A stretch of DNA of 64,000 bases from positions 496,001-560,000 of the forward strand of contig JAFKEQ010000003.1 in the NCBI GenBank assembly GCA_017308575.1. The letters are read 5' to 3'. The stretch is from Afipia sp. (lineage in GTDB: Bacteria; Pseudomonadota; Alphaproteobacteria; Rhizobiales; Xanthobacteraceae). Below the pieces are notes generated by a model. It had not been told where the DNA came from. It was given only the letters and a program-made list of their open reading frames with translations, and made no database searches. Shown here one piece after another: positions 52,182 through 62,174 of the stretch. Position numbers and translations under genes: made by a program. Positions within the stretch are counted from its first letter, which is position 1, and each line of letters begins with the position of its first letter.

Positions 52182-54143
52182 TTAAGCGGCCCGCACTTCG
52201 CGCAGGAAGGCATCCACCTGCGCCTTGAGCGTCTCGCCGTTTCGCGAAAGCTCGGCGGAGGCCGCCACCACCTGATCGGCAGCCACGCCGGTCTCGCGGG
52301 CTGCGTCACGCACGCCGACGATATTGGTCGAAACCTCGCCCGTGCCCTTGGCGGCCTGCGCGACATTGTGTGCGATCTCGCGCGTGGCGGCACCCTGTTC
52401 TTCGACAGCGGATGCAATGGCGCTGGCGATCTCGTTGACCTTGCCGATCGTACGCGTGATCCCGTCGATGGCGTCGGCCGATGTCCGCGTCGCGGACTGG
52501 ATCGCGCCGACCTGCGCCGAGATTTCCTCGGTGGCCTTCGAGGTCTGGCTGGCGAGCGCCTTCACTTCGGACGCAACCACCGCGAAGCCGCGGCCGGCTT
52601 CACCGGCGCGCGCCGCCTCGATGGTGGCGTTGAGCGCGAGCAGGTTGGTCTGCGCGGCGATTTCGCTGATCAGCTTCACGACGTCGCCGATCCGCTGCGC
52701 GGCTTGCGACAGGCCCTGAACTTCAGCGTTGGTTTCGTTGGCCTGCTGAGCGGCGTGGCCTGCGACCTGCGCCGATTCATTGACCTGCTGCGCGATCTCG
52801 TTGATCGAGGCGTTGAGTTCCTCGATCGCCGCGGCAACGGCCTGCGCGTTGGCCGACGCTTCTTCCGATGCATCCGCCACGGTTGCTGTCTGCTGGTTGG
52901 CTGCTTCCGCCGTGCGGGCCATGGTTTCGGCGGTGCTGCGCAATTCGGTTGCGGCGGAGCCCACCGCATTCACGACGCTGCCGACGCCGCTTTCAAAACG
53001 TGCCGCCAGTTCGAGCACGGCGCTGCGGCGCTCCTGCTCCGATGCGATGCGCTGGTCTTCCTGCGCCGCACGCAGCCGGCCAGTTTCCATCAGGCTGTCC
53101 TTGAACACCTCGACGGCACGGGCCATCGAACCGATCTCGTCGCGGCGGGCCGCGCCGGGGACGACAAGATCATGATTGCCGGACGTGATGGACCGCATCG
53201 CACTTTCGAGCGAGAGAATAGGTTTCGCCATGCTGCGGCCGAGCCACGCGGCAATCAGGCCGGCGATCAGCACCGCGCCGATCGCGGCGGCCGCAAGCCA
53301 TTTGGTGGAGCTTGAGGCGAGGTCCTGATAGGCAGCGGTGTTGCGGACGATTTCGGCCACGGCCACCGGCTGTCCGGAAAAGTTCTTGATCGGGCCGAAC
53401 GTCGTCGCGGTGGGCTGGCCATCACGCGAGCGGGTCAGCACGATCGACTCACCGGCCAGCGCCCGCTTCAGGATATCCGGCGATGCGGTCGCGCCTTTGA
53501 TGGTCGATGCCAGCGTCTGAATCTTGTCGTTATTGATCTGGTGGATCGCCACATCGACGCCGAAGCGCGACTTCATGGCATTGACGAAGGTCTCGCCGAA
53601 AGGTGCGCCGACATCCACGGTCCCGAGCAGGGTCTCGCCATCGAGAACCGGCGTTGTGCCGAAGATATTCAGAACGTCGCGACCTGCTTCGACGCCGCCG
53701 ATCGGCTTTTTCGTCTGAAAGGACTGCACGATCATCTTGCGGCGCGCAGTCACGTCGTCGCCAAAGGCCTTGGGATTGTGCACGCGGACCAGCGCGGTGC
53801 CTGGCGGTATCTGGATGGTGATTAGCTCGATTCCGAGTGGCTTGATGTCCTTCAGCGTCTTGTCGAGCAGGGCAATGATTCCGGCGCGGTCCTGCTTGCG
53901 GATCAGCGGCTTGAGCTCCTGCATCTCCGCCACCGTGTGGGCTACGGCCTGGACCGCGCGGGTGTCGGAATCGATGGCTGCGATCATGTTGGCGTAGTCG
54001 GACTGCAACTCGCGGTGAAGCGCAAGATCGATCGCATTGTTCTGCTGCCAGAGTCCGTAAACGGCGAGGCCGGCGCAGGCCGCCGCCGCGACAAGCGAGA
54101 TGGCGATCATGATCCGGACGGAAATCGATTGTAGTTTTCGCAT
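52182..54143 (-). CDS. Methyl-accepting chemotaxis protein with Cache-type sensor
   Basis: 653 residues. Two membrane helices (about 11-31 and 285-305) flank a periplasmic Cache-like domain with [21 protein letters not shown] and [25 protein letters not shown] domain follows (306-360), then the cytoplasmic signalling hairpin (MAEI... [38 protein letters not shown]). The hairpin tip is intact. No CheA/CheW genes nearby. Ligand unknown. Confidence 0.93.
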   Translation of the reverse strand: MRKLQSISVRIMIAISLVAAAACAGLAVYGLWQQNNAIDLALHRELQSDYANMIAAIDSDTRAVQAVAHTVAEMQELKPLIRKQDRAGIIALLDKTLKDIKPLGIELITIQIPPGTALVRVHNPKAFGDDVTARRKMIVQSFQTKKPIGGVEAGRDVLNIFGTTPVLDGETLLGTVDVGAPFGETFVNAMKSRFGVDVAIHQINNDKIQTLASTIKGATASPDILKRALAGESIVLTRSRDGQPTATTFGPIKNFSGQPVAVAEIVRNTAAYQDLASSSTKWLAAAAIGAVLIAGLIAAWLGRSMAKPILSLESAMRSITSGNHDLVVPGAARRDEIGSMARAVEVFKDSLMETGRLRAAQEDQRIASEQERRSAVLELAARFESGVGSVVNAVGSAATELRSTAETMARTAEAANQQTATVADASEEASANAQAVAAAIEELNASINEIAQQVNESAQVAGHAAQQANETNAEVQGLSQAAQRIGDVVKLISEIAAQTNLLALNATIEAARAGEAGRGFAVVASEVKALASQTSKATEEISAQVGAIQSATRTSADAIDGITRTIGKVNEIASAIASAVEEQGAATREIAHNVAQAAKGTGEVSTNIVGVRDAARETGVAADQVVAASAELSRNGETLKAQVDAFLREVRAA

Positions 54144-54273
54144 TCTGCTCCCCAGGAAAATCGAAATTCAAATTCTCTGGGGAACTTCGTAAGAGAACCG
54201 GATCAATACACAGTTAAAAAACGGGAAGCGGGGCTATTTTGTATGACGTTTGTTCGCTCAGCGAATCTTTGGG

Positions 54274-55944
54274 CTACTCGTCCCGTGGCTCTTCGACTGG
54301 CGACAGCAGGCTGAGATGGCAGACGAGTCCGGATGGCGGATAACGGAAGTTGGCTTCGCCACCCAGTTGCCCGCTCAGATTGGCAATCAGCCGCGTGCCG
54401 AAACCTTCTTCTGCCGGCGGATGGACGGTCGGTCCACCGCTTTCGCTCCAGATCATGCTGATGGCCGTGCCGCCGGGCGTAGAGGACGCCCGCCAGCCGA
54501 TGCTGACCTGACCCGTTTCATTGGACAAGGCGCCGTACTTCAGGGCGTTGGTGCAAAGCTCGTGCACGATCATGGAGATCGGCACGGCCGTCGTGGGCGG
54601 CAGGCTCACCGGCGGACCTGAAATCGCGAAACGATGCCCCCGTTCTTCTTTCAGGGGTGAGATCGCGGCCTCGACAATTTCCGACAGGTCGGCGCGCTGC
54701 CAGTTTCGGCGTGTCAGCAAATCGTGGCTCCGCACCAGAGCCTGCAGGCGTTCGTGGAATTGGCGCAGGGCTTCCGGTCCCTGGCTGTTGCGAAAGCTTA
54801 AGGAGGCGATCGACTGGACGGTGGCGAGGGTGTTCTTCACGCGATGCGCCAGTTCGTGAACCAGAATCTCACGGCGCTCTTCCGCCGTGGCGCGCTGCTC
54901 TTCGCGCAGCGCGTTCTCGTCCATCAGCCGGTCGAAGGTCTGTCCGAGAATGCCGATCTCGTCGTCACGGCCGACAATGCCCGTGCGCGCGGCATCGTGG
55001 CCGACGCGCCAGGCTTCCGCCGTGGCCACGATACGCATCAGCGGCCTGCGGATGAAGCCTTCGCCGACAAGCCATGCCAGCAGAAAGGCCACCGTGCTTC
55101 CCAGTGCAAATAACGCGATGCTGTTGCGGAGGGCGCGGTCGATTGGTCCGAAGGCTTCGCTGCGGGCGATGCCGCTGCTGACGTAAAGGCCGAAGGGCGT
55201 CATCGAGGCCGGGATGTAGCCGATGATGCGCGCCACGCCGTCCATGCCGATGATGTCGTCGGTTGACGGCTTCGATGCGCCGATCCTGCCCATGGTGTTG
55301 TTGATCCGCTTGCCGACGTATTTTTCCGGTGCCGGCTCGCGAGAGATGACCATGCCGGAGCGGTCGGCGATCAGGACGGAGCCGCGGTTCGGAACGCCGC
55401 GCTGCTTCAATTGATTCCCGAGCCATTCGAGATTGAGGCCAGCCACGACCGCGCCCTCGACCTTGCCGTTCCGGACGATCGGGACTCCCATCGGGATGAT
55501 GTTGCGGTCAGATACCTTGCTGGCGATGAAAGAGCCGATTGCGAACTTTCGCTGATCGACGGCTTCCCGGAAATAGTCGCGAGTTGCAAGATTGGGCGAC
55601 GCCAGGCTCGGCTCGCTGAAGCAGCGGATATTGCCGTCCATTCCGACGACCAGAATGGCTGTGAGGGGTTCGATGTGAGGACGGACCCGAACGACATAAT
55701 CCGTGCATACGGTGCTGCTGGCGTCGCTGACCTCGTCGGCTTCCGCAACGGTGCGGAGCGAGCCTTGAATGCCGTCGAAGATCTGTTCGATTTCGGAGGC
55801 GACCACCTGCGCATTGCGCAAGGCTTCCGACCGCACCTCGGCATAGCGCGTGTTGCGCAAATTAATTGACCCGTAACCGACCGCAGCAAGCCCGGGCAGG
55901 GACGCAACGAGGGTGAGGGCCAGCAGCCGATGAGTCAGCGACAT
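54274..55944 (-). CDS. HWE-family sensor histidine kinase
   Basis: About 556 residues from ATG 55944. Membrane helix at the N-terminus, double-Cache-like periplasmic domain (VRVRPHIEPLTAILVVGMDG, GNAVVAGLNLEWL-type), second helix, HAMP-like linker, then the HWE kinase domain: LVHELAHRVKNTLATVQSIASLSFRN (phosphorylated H, HWE-type H-box), IVHELCTNALKYGAL (N-box) and MIWSESGGP (W-x-E). ATP domain ends EEGFGTRLI. The cognate response regulator is not next to it. Confidence 0.92.
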   Translation of the reverse strand: MSLTHRLLALTLVASLPGLAAVGYGSINLRNTRYAEVRSEALRNAQVVASEIEQIFDGIQGSLRTVAEADEVSDASSTVCTDYVVRVRPHIEPLTAILVVGMDGNIRCFSEPSLASPNLATRDYFREAVDQRKFAIGSFIASKVSDRNIIPMGVPIVRNGKVEGAVVAGLNLEWLGNQLKQRGVPNRGSVLIADRSGMVISREPAPEKYVGKRINNTMGRIGASKPSTDDIIGMDGVARIIGYIPASMTPFGLYVSSGIARSEAFGPIDRALRNSIALFALGSTVAFLLAWLVGEGFIRRPLMRIVATAEAWRVGHDAARTGIVGRDDEIGILGQTFDRLMDENALREEQRATAEERREILVHELAHRVKNTLATVQSIASLSFRNSQGPEALRQFHERLQALVRSHDLLTRRNWQRADLSEIVEAAISPLKEERGHRFAISGPPVSLPPTTAVPISMIVHELCTNALKYGALSNETGQVSIGWRASSTPGGTAISMIWSESGGPTVHPPAEEGFGTRLIANLSGQLGGEANFRYPPSGLVCHLSLLSPVEEPRDE

Positions 55945-56166
55945 TCGGCGTATGGCATGACGAAGCGGCAAACCGATTTTTCCCCACTCGGCTGGAGCTT
56001 TGTCGCAACTTACGTGGCGGATCGGGGTGCGGCAATCGCTGAGGGCGAGGTTCCGTCCTCCGCGCTGTCGAATAAAATTCTTCAATGAAATCGTCAGGAA
56101 AACGCCAAGAAATCATCAAGACAGGGCGTGACGGCGCTGAAATCGTTCGTTATAGAAGCCGCATAC

Positions 56167-56242
56167 AGGGGTGTAGCTCAGTTGGTAGAGCATCGGTCTC
56201 CAAAACCGAGGGTCGCAGGTTCGAGTCCTGCCGCCCCTGCCA
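56167..56242 (+). tRNA. tRNA-Trp (anticodon CCA)
   Basis: 76 bases with CCA. AGGGGTG/CGCCCCT acceptor, D-arm TAGCTCAGTTGGTAGAGCA, anticodon loop CTCCAAA with CCA, T-arm AGGTTCGAGTCCT. In most alphaproteobacteria it lies directly before secE; here two minus-strand genes intervene. Confidence 0.96.
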
Positions 56243-56420
56243 GTTAAATCAGATACTTAGGCACTGATTTCTGGATCGTCGTTTTATCAAAATTGCGGAT
56301 TGGGTTGTTTCAGGGGCGTGCGCAGATTTGGCGGTCCGCTGAAGCACTGTGCCGTTTTTCGTTGCTGGCGCTTTCGATGTGGTGACGGGCGCGTTGCGCG
56401 CCCGCCGTCGATATCCGGCC

Positions 56421-57056
56421 TTAATATTTGGCGCGGTCCGGCATTTTGCGAAACTCCAGCCAGACCTTCTGAGCATCGGCCTGCATCATCTGCTCGGGTT
56501 GCAACATGCGCTGAGGATAAGGCTTGCGCATATCGATGCCGATGTTCGAATCGTCGAACAGGTCCGCATAGTCCGTCCACGCGGCTGCGTAATAGATCTT
56601 GCCGATGCGCGCCCAATACGCGGTGGCGTAACACATCGGGCAGCATTCGCAGCTCGTGAAAAGGGTCGCGCCGCGCAGGTTCGGTGCGCCGACCTTTTTG
56701 CACGCCATGCGGATGGCGTTGACTTCGGCGTGGGCCGACGGGTCGTTGTCACGCAAGACACTGTTGCCGCTCGCGGCAAGAACTTCGCCGTCACGAACGA
56801 TGACGGCCCCGAACGGCCCGCCGGTTTTGTCGACAACGCCGGCCTGACGCATCGTCTGGATCGCCAGCGCCATGTGCTTGCGATCCTGATCGGTGATCAC
56901 TGACTTGGCACGGGATCTCGATTCTGCGGTCTTGGCGACCGCTTCGCCGCCAGCCATTGTCGCTGCCGCAAGACCGGCACCGGCCGCCAGGAAATTCCGG
57001 CGGTGCACTACGCGTGCGGATGAAAACAGCGCATCAAGCGATTTTTCCAAATTCAT
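56421..57056 (-). CDS. Tat-exported nucleoside/cytosine deaminase-like protein
   Basis: 211 residues from ATG 57056 (GAGGAA in front). R19-R20 in HRRNFLAAG with a hydrophobic run and AVA end is a twin-arginine signal. Cytidine/deoxycytidylate deaminase zinc site: HAEVN (H109, E111) and CECCPMC (C139, C142; the usual PCxxC has P replaced by C138). Deaminase of guanine, cytosine or nucleosides. Export of such an enzyme is unusual. It separates tRNA-Trp from secE. Confidence 0.88.
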   Translation of the reverse strand: MNLEKSLDALFSSARVVHRRNFLAAGAGLAAATMAGGEAVAKTAESRSRAKSVITDQDRKHMALAIQTMRQAGVVDKTGGPFGAVIVRDGEVLAASGNSVLRDNDPSAHAEVNAIRMACKKVGAPNLRGATLFTSCECCPMCYATAYWARIGKIYYAAAWTDYADLFDDSNIGIDMRKPYPQRMLQPEQMMQADAQKVWLEFRKMPDRAKY

Positions 57057-57189
57057 TTCCTCACCGGTCATTTTAGATAATTAACGAGTCGGAGCATTCG
57101 TAATTTTCAAAAATGAGTCAATTCGGCGCGAATCTGCGCCGCCGCGCGCGCGGGCGTGTCTGCTGTGATCCGCGACAGGTTCGAAGGTA

Positions 57190-57429
57190 TTATTCCGGTG
57201 GACGCAGCTTGCTTCGCAGCCATCCTTCCAGCCTTGAGGATGCAGGTTCGTTTTCAGCGCAGGCGTCGCATTGATGGATGCGATTGCATATGAACCCCCA
57301 TTGCAATCGCATCATTGGCGATCCGCATTGCGGACAGGCCACGGGCTTGTTTGGCGTGCCCAACCATATGCAGATGGCAAAAAGGATCACGAGCGCTGCG
57401 GCGATTTCCGCCAATGCCACCGCGACCAT
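57190..57429 (-). CDS. Small membrane protein with C-terminal zinc ribbon
   Basis: 79 residues. One N-terminal membrane helix (MVAVALAEIAAALVILFAIC), then a four- or five-Cys zinc-ribbon-like segment (CPQCG C32/C35 ... C48, C54xxC57). No family name. Same strand as the deaminase, 133 bases apart. Confidence 0.6.
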   Translation of the reverse strand: MVAVALAEIAAALVILFAICIWLGTPNKPVACPQCGSPMMRLQWGFICNRIHQCDACAENEPASSRLEGWLRSKLRPPE

Positions 57430-57647
57430 GAAAATGACAGGCGCACGTAATTCGTTCGATCTCCTCGAGCAGAGACCAAAGCGAAATGCCGATGGTTAAG
57501 GGTGGTCGAAGGTTGGCACCTTCGTTCAGGATGAATTTACACCACGATGACATCGGGAGGCCGGAAAATGGCCCACCAAGTGCCTGTTCGGGTGGTTTTT
57601 GTTTCCTTTTGGCCGAGGGGCGGATCAAGGCCGGGAGGGGCGATACC

Positions 57648-57676
57648 TTGACCTTCCGGCCCACCCACAGTAGATA
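57648..57676 (+). promoter_or_regulatory. Promoter for secE-nusG
   Basis: TTGACC (57648-57653), 17-base spacer, TAGATA (57671-57676). A near-consensus sigma-70 promoter 195 bases before secE in a 442-base region (57430-57871) that otherwise holds no gene. Confidence 0.7.
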
Positions 57677-57871
57677 GCAGCACCTGCTGCCGGCCCGTTC
57701 TGACGGATATCCGGCGCGGCATTAAATCCCGGACAATCGAGCCCGCTTGGCGGCTCATCCTTCTGACAGAGGGTTGGGCGCAACAAACTTTGGCGTGCGA
57801 GGGCTGCCCGGATTCCTGACTATCTGAAATCACGCCGGAATGGTTCCGGCATAGGATGCGGATTACCGGCG

Positions 57872-58066
57872 ATGGCTTTCAGCCCGTTCAAATTTCTGCA
57901 GGAAGTGCGTTCGGAGACCGCCAAGGTCACTTGGCCGACCCGTCGCGAGACCATGATCACCACGATCATGGTGTTCGTCATGGTCGCAGTCTCCTCGATC
58001 TTCTTCTTTGTCGCCGATCAGATCATCCGCGTTCTGATCACATACATTCTCGGCATTCAGACCTGA
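57872..58066 (+). CDS. secE: Preprotein translocase subunit SecE
   Basis: 64 residues, single C-terminal membrane helix. KFLQEVRSETAKVTWPTRRETMITTIMVF has the conserved amphipathic region, including KVTWPTRRE. It forms the SecYEG channel in the inner membrane. Start of the secE-nusG pair. Length is typical of the short alphaproteobacterial SecE. Confidence 0.97.
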   Translation: MAFSPFKFLQEVRSETAKVTWPTRRETMITTIMVFVMVAVSSIFFFVADQIIRVLITYILGIQT

Positions 58067-58082
58067 GCGCGGGACCGAAACA

Positions 58083-58619
58083 ATGAGCATGCGCTGGTAT
58101 ATCGTTCACGCCTATTCCAACTTCGAAAAGAAGGTCGCGGAGTCCATTCGCGAGCAGGCCAAGCAGCGTGGGCTGGAAGAGCTTTTCGAGCAGGTGCTGG
58201 TGCCGACCGAGAAGGTCACGGAAGTGCGCCGCGGTCGCAAGATCGATGCCGAGCGCAAGTTCTTCCCGGGCTACGTGCTGGTGAAGATGAACCTCACCGA
58301 CGAGGCCTTCCACCTCATCAAGAATACCCCGAAGGTCACCGGCTTCCTCGGCGCGGAAAACAAGCCGATGCCGATCTCGGAAGCCGAGGCCATGCGCATC
58401 CTGCATCAGGTGCAGGAGGGCGTGGAGCGTCCGAAGGCGTCGGTCTCGTTCGAGGTGGGCGAGAACGTCCGCGTGGCCGATGGTCCGTTCGCGTCGTTCT
58501 CCGGCGTGGTCGAGGAAATCGACGAGGCGCGGTCGCGCGTGAAGGTTGCTGTGTCGATCTTCGGCCGTGCGACGCCGGTCGAACTCGAATTCGGCCAGGT
58601 CGAGAAGGTGGCCGGCTAA
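58083..58619 (+). CDS. nusG: Transcription termination/antitermination factor NusG
   Basis: 178 residues. NGN domain (MRWYIVHAYSNFEKKVAESI, LVKMNLTDEAFHLIKNTPKVTGFLG) and KOW domain (FEVGENVRVADGPFASFSGVVEEID). It links RNA polymerase with Rho and the ribosome. 16 bases after secE. Confidence 0.97.
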   Translation: MSMRWYIVHAYSNFEKKVAESIREQAKQRGLEELFEQVLVPTEKVTEVRRGRKIDAERKFFPGYVLVKMNLTDEAFHLIKNTPKVTGFLGAENKPMPISEAEAMRILHQVQEGVERPKASVSFEVGENVRVADGPFASFSGVVEEIDEARSRVKVAVSIFGRATPVELEFGQVEKVAG

Positions 58620-58781
58620 CGCCGGATCGCCGGGTAACGCCCCGCCAAGCCGCGGAAACGCTTTGATTTTCCGTCCGATATGCTGTATCGGGCGGCCTTC
58701 ATCCCGCAAGGGATGCTCATCCGTGGGAGGTATGCCGGTTTGCCAGCCGGGCCAAACATGCCGCACCACGATCCAAAACAG

Positions 58782-58808
58782 CCGCAAGTTCAATGGCTTG
58801 AACTGCGG
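58782..58808 (+). promoter_or_regulatory. Hairpin in the rplK leader
   Basis: CCGC-a-AGTTCAA-TGGC-TTGAACT-GCGG, an 11-pair stem with one bulged A and a four-base loop, 45 bases before rplK in the 234-base gap after nusG. Position fits a leader target for autoregulation by L1 in this operon. No L1 site could be matched residue by residue. Confidence 0.45.
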
Positions 58809-58853
58809 CCGCGCCTTGTGCCCGGCAAAGCATGAGCGCAATGGAGATTGCCC

Positions 58854-59282
58854 ATGGCAAAGAAAGTGACCGGATACCTGAAGCTTCAGGTCCCGGCCGG
58901 TGCGGCGAACCCGTCGCCTCCGATCGGCCCCGCGCTTGGTCAGCGCGGCCTCAACATCATGGAATTCTGCAAGGCGTTCAACGCGCAGACGCAGAAGGAA
59001 GAAAAGAACACCCCGATCCCGGTGGTCATCACCATTTACGCGGACCGGTCTTTCACCTTCGAAATGAAGACCCCGCCGATGTCCTACTTCCTCAAGCAGG
59101 CGGCGAAGATCCAGTCCGGTTCGAAAGCGCCGGGCCGTGACGTTGCGGGCAAGGTGACCTCCGCGCAGATTCGCGAGATCGCCGAGAAGAAGATGAAGGA
59201 TCTCAACTGCGACACCGTCGAGTCGGCCATGAAGATGGTCGAGGGCTCTGCCCGTTCGATGGGTCTCCAGGTGGCGGGGTAA
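58854..59282 (+). CDS. rplK: 50S ribosomal protein L11
   Basis: 142 residues from ATG 58854. [40 protein letters not shown] is the L11 signature (proline-rich PPIGPALGQ). Forms the GTPase-associated stalk base with 23S rRNA. Six bases after its stop is rplA's ATG, as usual. Confidence 0.98.
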   Translation: MAKKVTGYLKLQVPAGAANPSPPIGPALGQRGLNIMEFCKAFNAQTQKEEKNTPIPVVITIYADRSFTFEMKTPPMSYFLKQAAKIQSGSKAPGRDVAGKVTSAQIREIAEKKMKDLNCDTVESAMKMVEGSARSMGLQVAG

Positions 59283-59287
59283 CGATC

Positions 59288-59977
<690 letters not shown>

Positions 59978-60000
59978 TCGCGTTATGATCTGACTGTTAA

Positions 60001-60040
60001 AAAGGCGGAGCGGGCGAAAGCTGCTCCGCCTTTTCGCTTT
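60001..60040 (+). terminator. Rho-independent terminator after rplA
   Basis: GGCGGAGC/GCTCCGCC stem (60004-60030) flanked by AAAA and TTTT. It isolates rplKA from the genes that follow. Confidence 0.9.
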
Positions 60041-60063
60041 TAAGGTTTCACCGGAAGTTCAGC

Positions 60064-61011
60064 ATGCGCGATCAAGTCCTGATCTACTCCCGCTTTCCCA
60101 AGGCGCAGATGGTGCGGATCGGCGCGCGTTACGACCTTATGGACGGCGCGGGCAAACCGCCGATCGAGACCTTCACCGCGGGTCAGTTGAAGCCGGTTCG
60201 CGCCATGATCACGGCGGGCGGGCAGGCGATCCCGCCGGCGGTGCTCGATACGCTTCCGTCGCTCCGCGCGATCATCTGTTACGGCACCGGCTACGACGGC
60301 GTCGATCTCGCCGAAACCAACAAGCGCGGCATTGTTGTCGGTAACAGCCCGGCGGCGAATGCCGCCTCCGTTGCCGATCTGGCGATGACACTGATGCTGG
60401 CGACCACGCGGCGTCTTCTGGCGGCGGATGATTATGTCCGCAGCGGCGGATGGTCGGGCGCGCGGCCGTCGCCGTCGATGCGTCCGAGGCCGGGCATGAC
60501 GGGCCGAAAGATCGGTGTCTATGGAATGGGCGAGATCGGCCGCAAGATCGCGGCGCGCTGCGCGGCGTTTGAGAGCGATGTTGCCTATCACAGCCGCAGC
60601 CGTCACGACGTGCCTTACGCCTATCACGACAGCCTCTCCTCGCTGGCCGAGTGGGCGGATATCCTGATGATCGCGGTGAGGGCAGGCGCGGACACGCGAC
60701 ATATCATCAACGCCGACATTCTGAAGAAACTCGGACCGCAGGGGACCGTGGTCAACATCTCGCGCGGATCGGTGATCGATCAGGCCGCGCTGGTGGCGGC
60801 GCTTGAAGGCAATGTCATCGCGGGGGCAGGGCTCGACGTCTACGAGAGGGAGCCCCATGCGCCGGACGCGCTGACCAAATTGGCGAATGTCGTGCTGACC
60901 CCTCATATCGGCGGTCACACCATCGAAGCGCACGCCGCCATGCAGGACTGCGTGCTGGCCAATCTCGACGCGTTCTTTGCAGGAAAGCTGCTACGCTATC
61001 CGGTAAAATAG
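60064..61011 (+). CDS. D-2-hydroxyacid dehydrogenase
   Basis: 315 residues. Rossmann domain with KIGVYGMGEIGRKIAARC (GxGxxG), catalytic R in VRAGADT, E in DVYEREP and H in TPHIGGHT, plus LVNISRGSVIDQAAL-type loop. Belongs to the glyoxylate/hydroxypyruvate reductase group of NAD(P)-dependent dehydrogenases. Substrate unknown. Same strand as rplA, between rplA and rplJ, where most bacteria have no gene. Confidence 0.93.
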   Translation: MRDQVLIYSRFPKAQMVRIGARYDLMDGAGKPPIETFTAGQLKPVRAMITAGGQAIPPAVLDTLPSLRAIICYGTGYDGVDLAETNKRGIVVGNSPAANAASVADLAMTLMLATTRRLLAADDYVRSGGWSGARPSPSMRPRPGMTGRKIGVYGMGEIGRKIAARCAAFESDVAYHSRSRHDVPYAYHDSLSSLAEWADILMIAVRAGADTRHIINADILKKLGPQGTVVNISRGSVIDQAALVAALEGNVIAGAGLDVYEREPHAPDALTKLANVVLTPHIGGHTIEAHAAMQDCVLANLDAFFAGKLLRYPVK

Positions 61012-61040
61012 TCCGATCCCGGCCGGGAGGCGGTATCTGG

Positions 61041-61125
61041 CCCACCCCATGCGGCGGTGGCGGCGGATTTGATTCGAACCTCGAAGCCTTCTTCGGGTGC
61101 CGCAAGGCTGACTGCAGGGCAGGCC
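61041..61125 (+). repeat. L10-leader-like element, copy A
   Basis: CCCACCCC-ATGCGGCGGTGG, then GCGGATTTGATTCGAACCTCG and GTGCCGCAAGGC, and AGGGCAGGC. It aligns with the rplJ leader copy at 62630 at most positions over about 85 bases, with differences that keep the CCACC/GGTGG and CGAAG/CTTCG-type hairpins. No coding function seen. Confidence 0.65.
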
Positions 61126-61154
61126 CTTTAAACAGAAGGGCGGATCGTGTGCTC

Positions 61155-62174
61155 TTACGATAACACCTCTATGAATCTCAGTTTTATCTTTTGCAGTCGG
61201 CGCACGACCCTATTGGCACGGTACGCATCGGCCTTTGGTATGTTTTCAGAGTCGATATTGTCGAATGTCTCCGGCTTCGCGGGCGGCACGAAAGAGACCA
61301 TGTCTCGTATGGACGCATCATAAATCTGCCGGGTGTTTCCCAAGGCGCGAAGAAGCCTCTCTTTGCAGGCATTGAATTTCGGGGCGGCGGTTTGCGCCGA
61401 CGCATCAAACTCGTCATTCCAGTCGTGTGAGTCAAAGAACGAAATGCTGCGCGTCACGCTCGGTTCATCCGCCAAGCCTCGATTTTGTTTTTTTTGAATA
61501 AATTCGGACCAGGACTTTATGGTGTAGTGATTGATCCGAAACTTTGACCAGTTGATATCGGTGGAAATTCCGTATCGATCTATACTGAGGGCATTTCCAT
61601 TTGCGCGGCGAAAGCAAAATCTCTCGCGCAATTTGGCATGGTGGGAATTTCGGATCTTTTTTGCATAACATTGCGGCCGTATGATTATCTTGTAGTGGCG
61701 ATTTCCATAAGGGCCGCGATTGCGGTCCTTTGCTCCCCTCCTTTGAAATCGTTGGAAAACGGGATCAGCTTCGGCGCGCAAGTGGCCGCTTGATCCGAAA
61801 ATGGCCCAGTTCAAGGCCACCGCTCCGGTATCCTCCGACATGCTTTGTAGGAGAGTTCTCAAATCATCATCCGCCGTTTCCGGCATGATGAACTCGTCGG
61901 CATCGATCAGTGCGAGCCAGTCGATATGGCCTGCAAGCCGGCGGCACATGTGATCGTATGCCTCGGGCTGTGGCCTCTTGTGATGACGGCTCGAAAAAGT
62001 GAGTTGAGTGAGAATTTCGGCCCGCTCAAGCGCCTTCAGGATATCGGTTGTCCCGTCCGTGCTGTCATTGTCCGCAATGATGAAGTCGGTGAAACCGAGG
62101 GCCTGATGCCAAGCGAGCCAGTCAATCAGGTAAGGCGCTTCATTTTTTACGATTGCGCCGAGTGCCAATCTCAT
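61155..62174 (-). CDS. Glycosyltransferase family 2-like protein, low GC
   Basis: 339 residues. N-terminal GT-A fold: ALGAIVKNEAPYLIDWLAWHQ, FIIADNDSTDGTTDILKAL, and the metal-binding DAD at 91-93 (IDADEF). The C-terminal half resembles the DUF23/GT92 group. GC is visibly lower than the neighbours (bases 61501-61560 are 42% G+C). It reads against the ribosomal genes and is flanked by the two leader copies. Likely acquired; target glycan unknown. Confidence 0.85.
   Translation of the reverse strand: MRLALGAIVKNEAPYLIDWLAWHQALGFTDFIIADNDSTDGTTDILKALERAEILTQLTFSSRHHKRPQPEAYDHMCRRLAGHIDWLALIDADEFIMPETADDDLRTLLQSMSEDTGAVALNWAIFGSSGHLRAEADPVFQRFQRRGAKDRNRGPYGNRHYKIIIRPQCYAKKIRNSHHAKLRERFCFRRANGNALSIDRYGISTDINWSKFRINHYTIKSWSEFIQKKQNRGLADEPSVTRSISFFDSHDWNDEFDASAQTAAPKFNACKERLLRALGNTRQIYDASIRDMVSFVPPAKPETFDNIDSENIPKADAYRANRVVRRLQKIKLRFIEVLS

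Noticed and set aside
57520..57640. A third copy of the L10-leader element before secE
   Set aside because: It shares only short GC-rich words such as GGCCCACC with the two leader copies and does not align over length.
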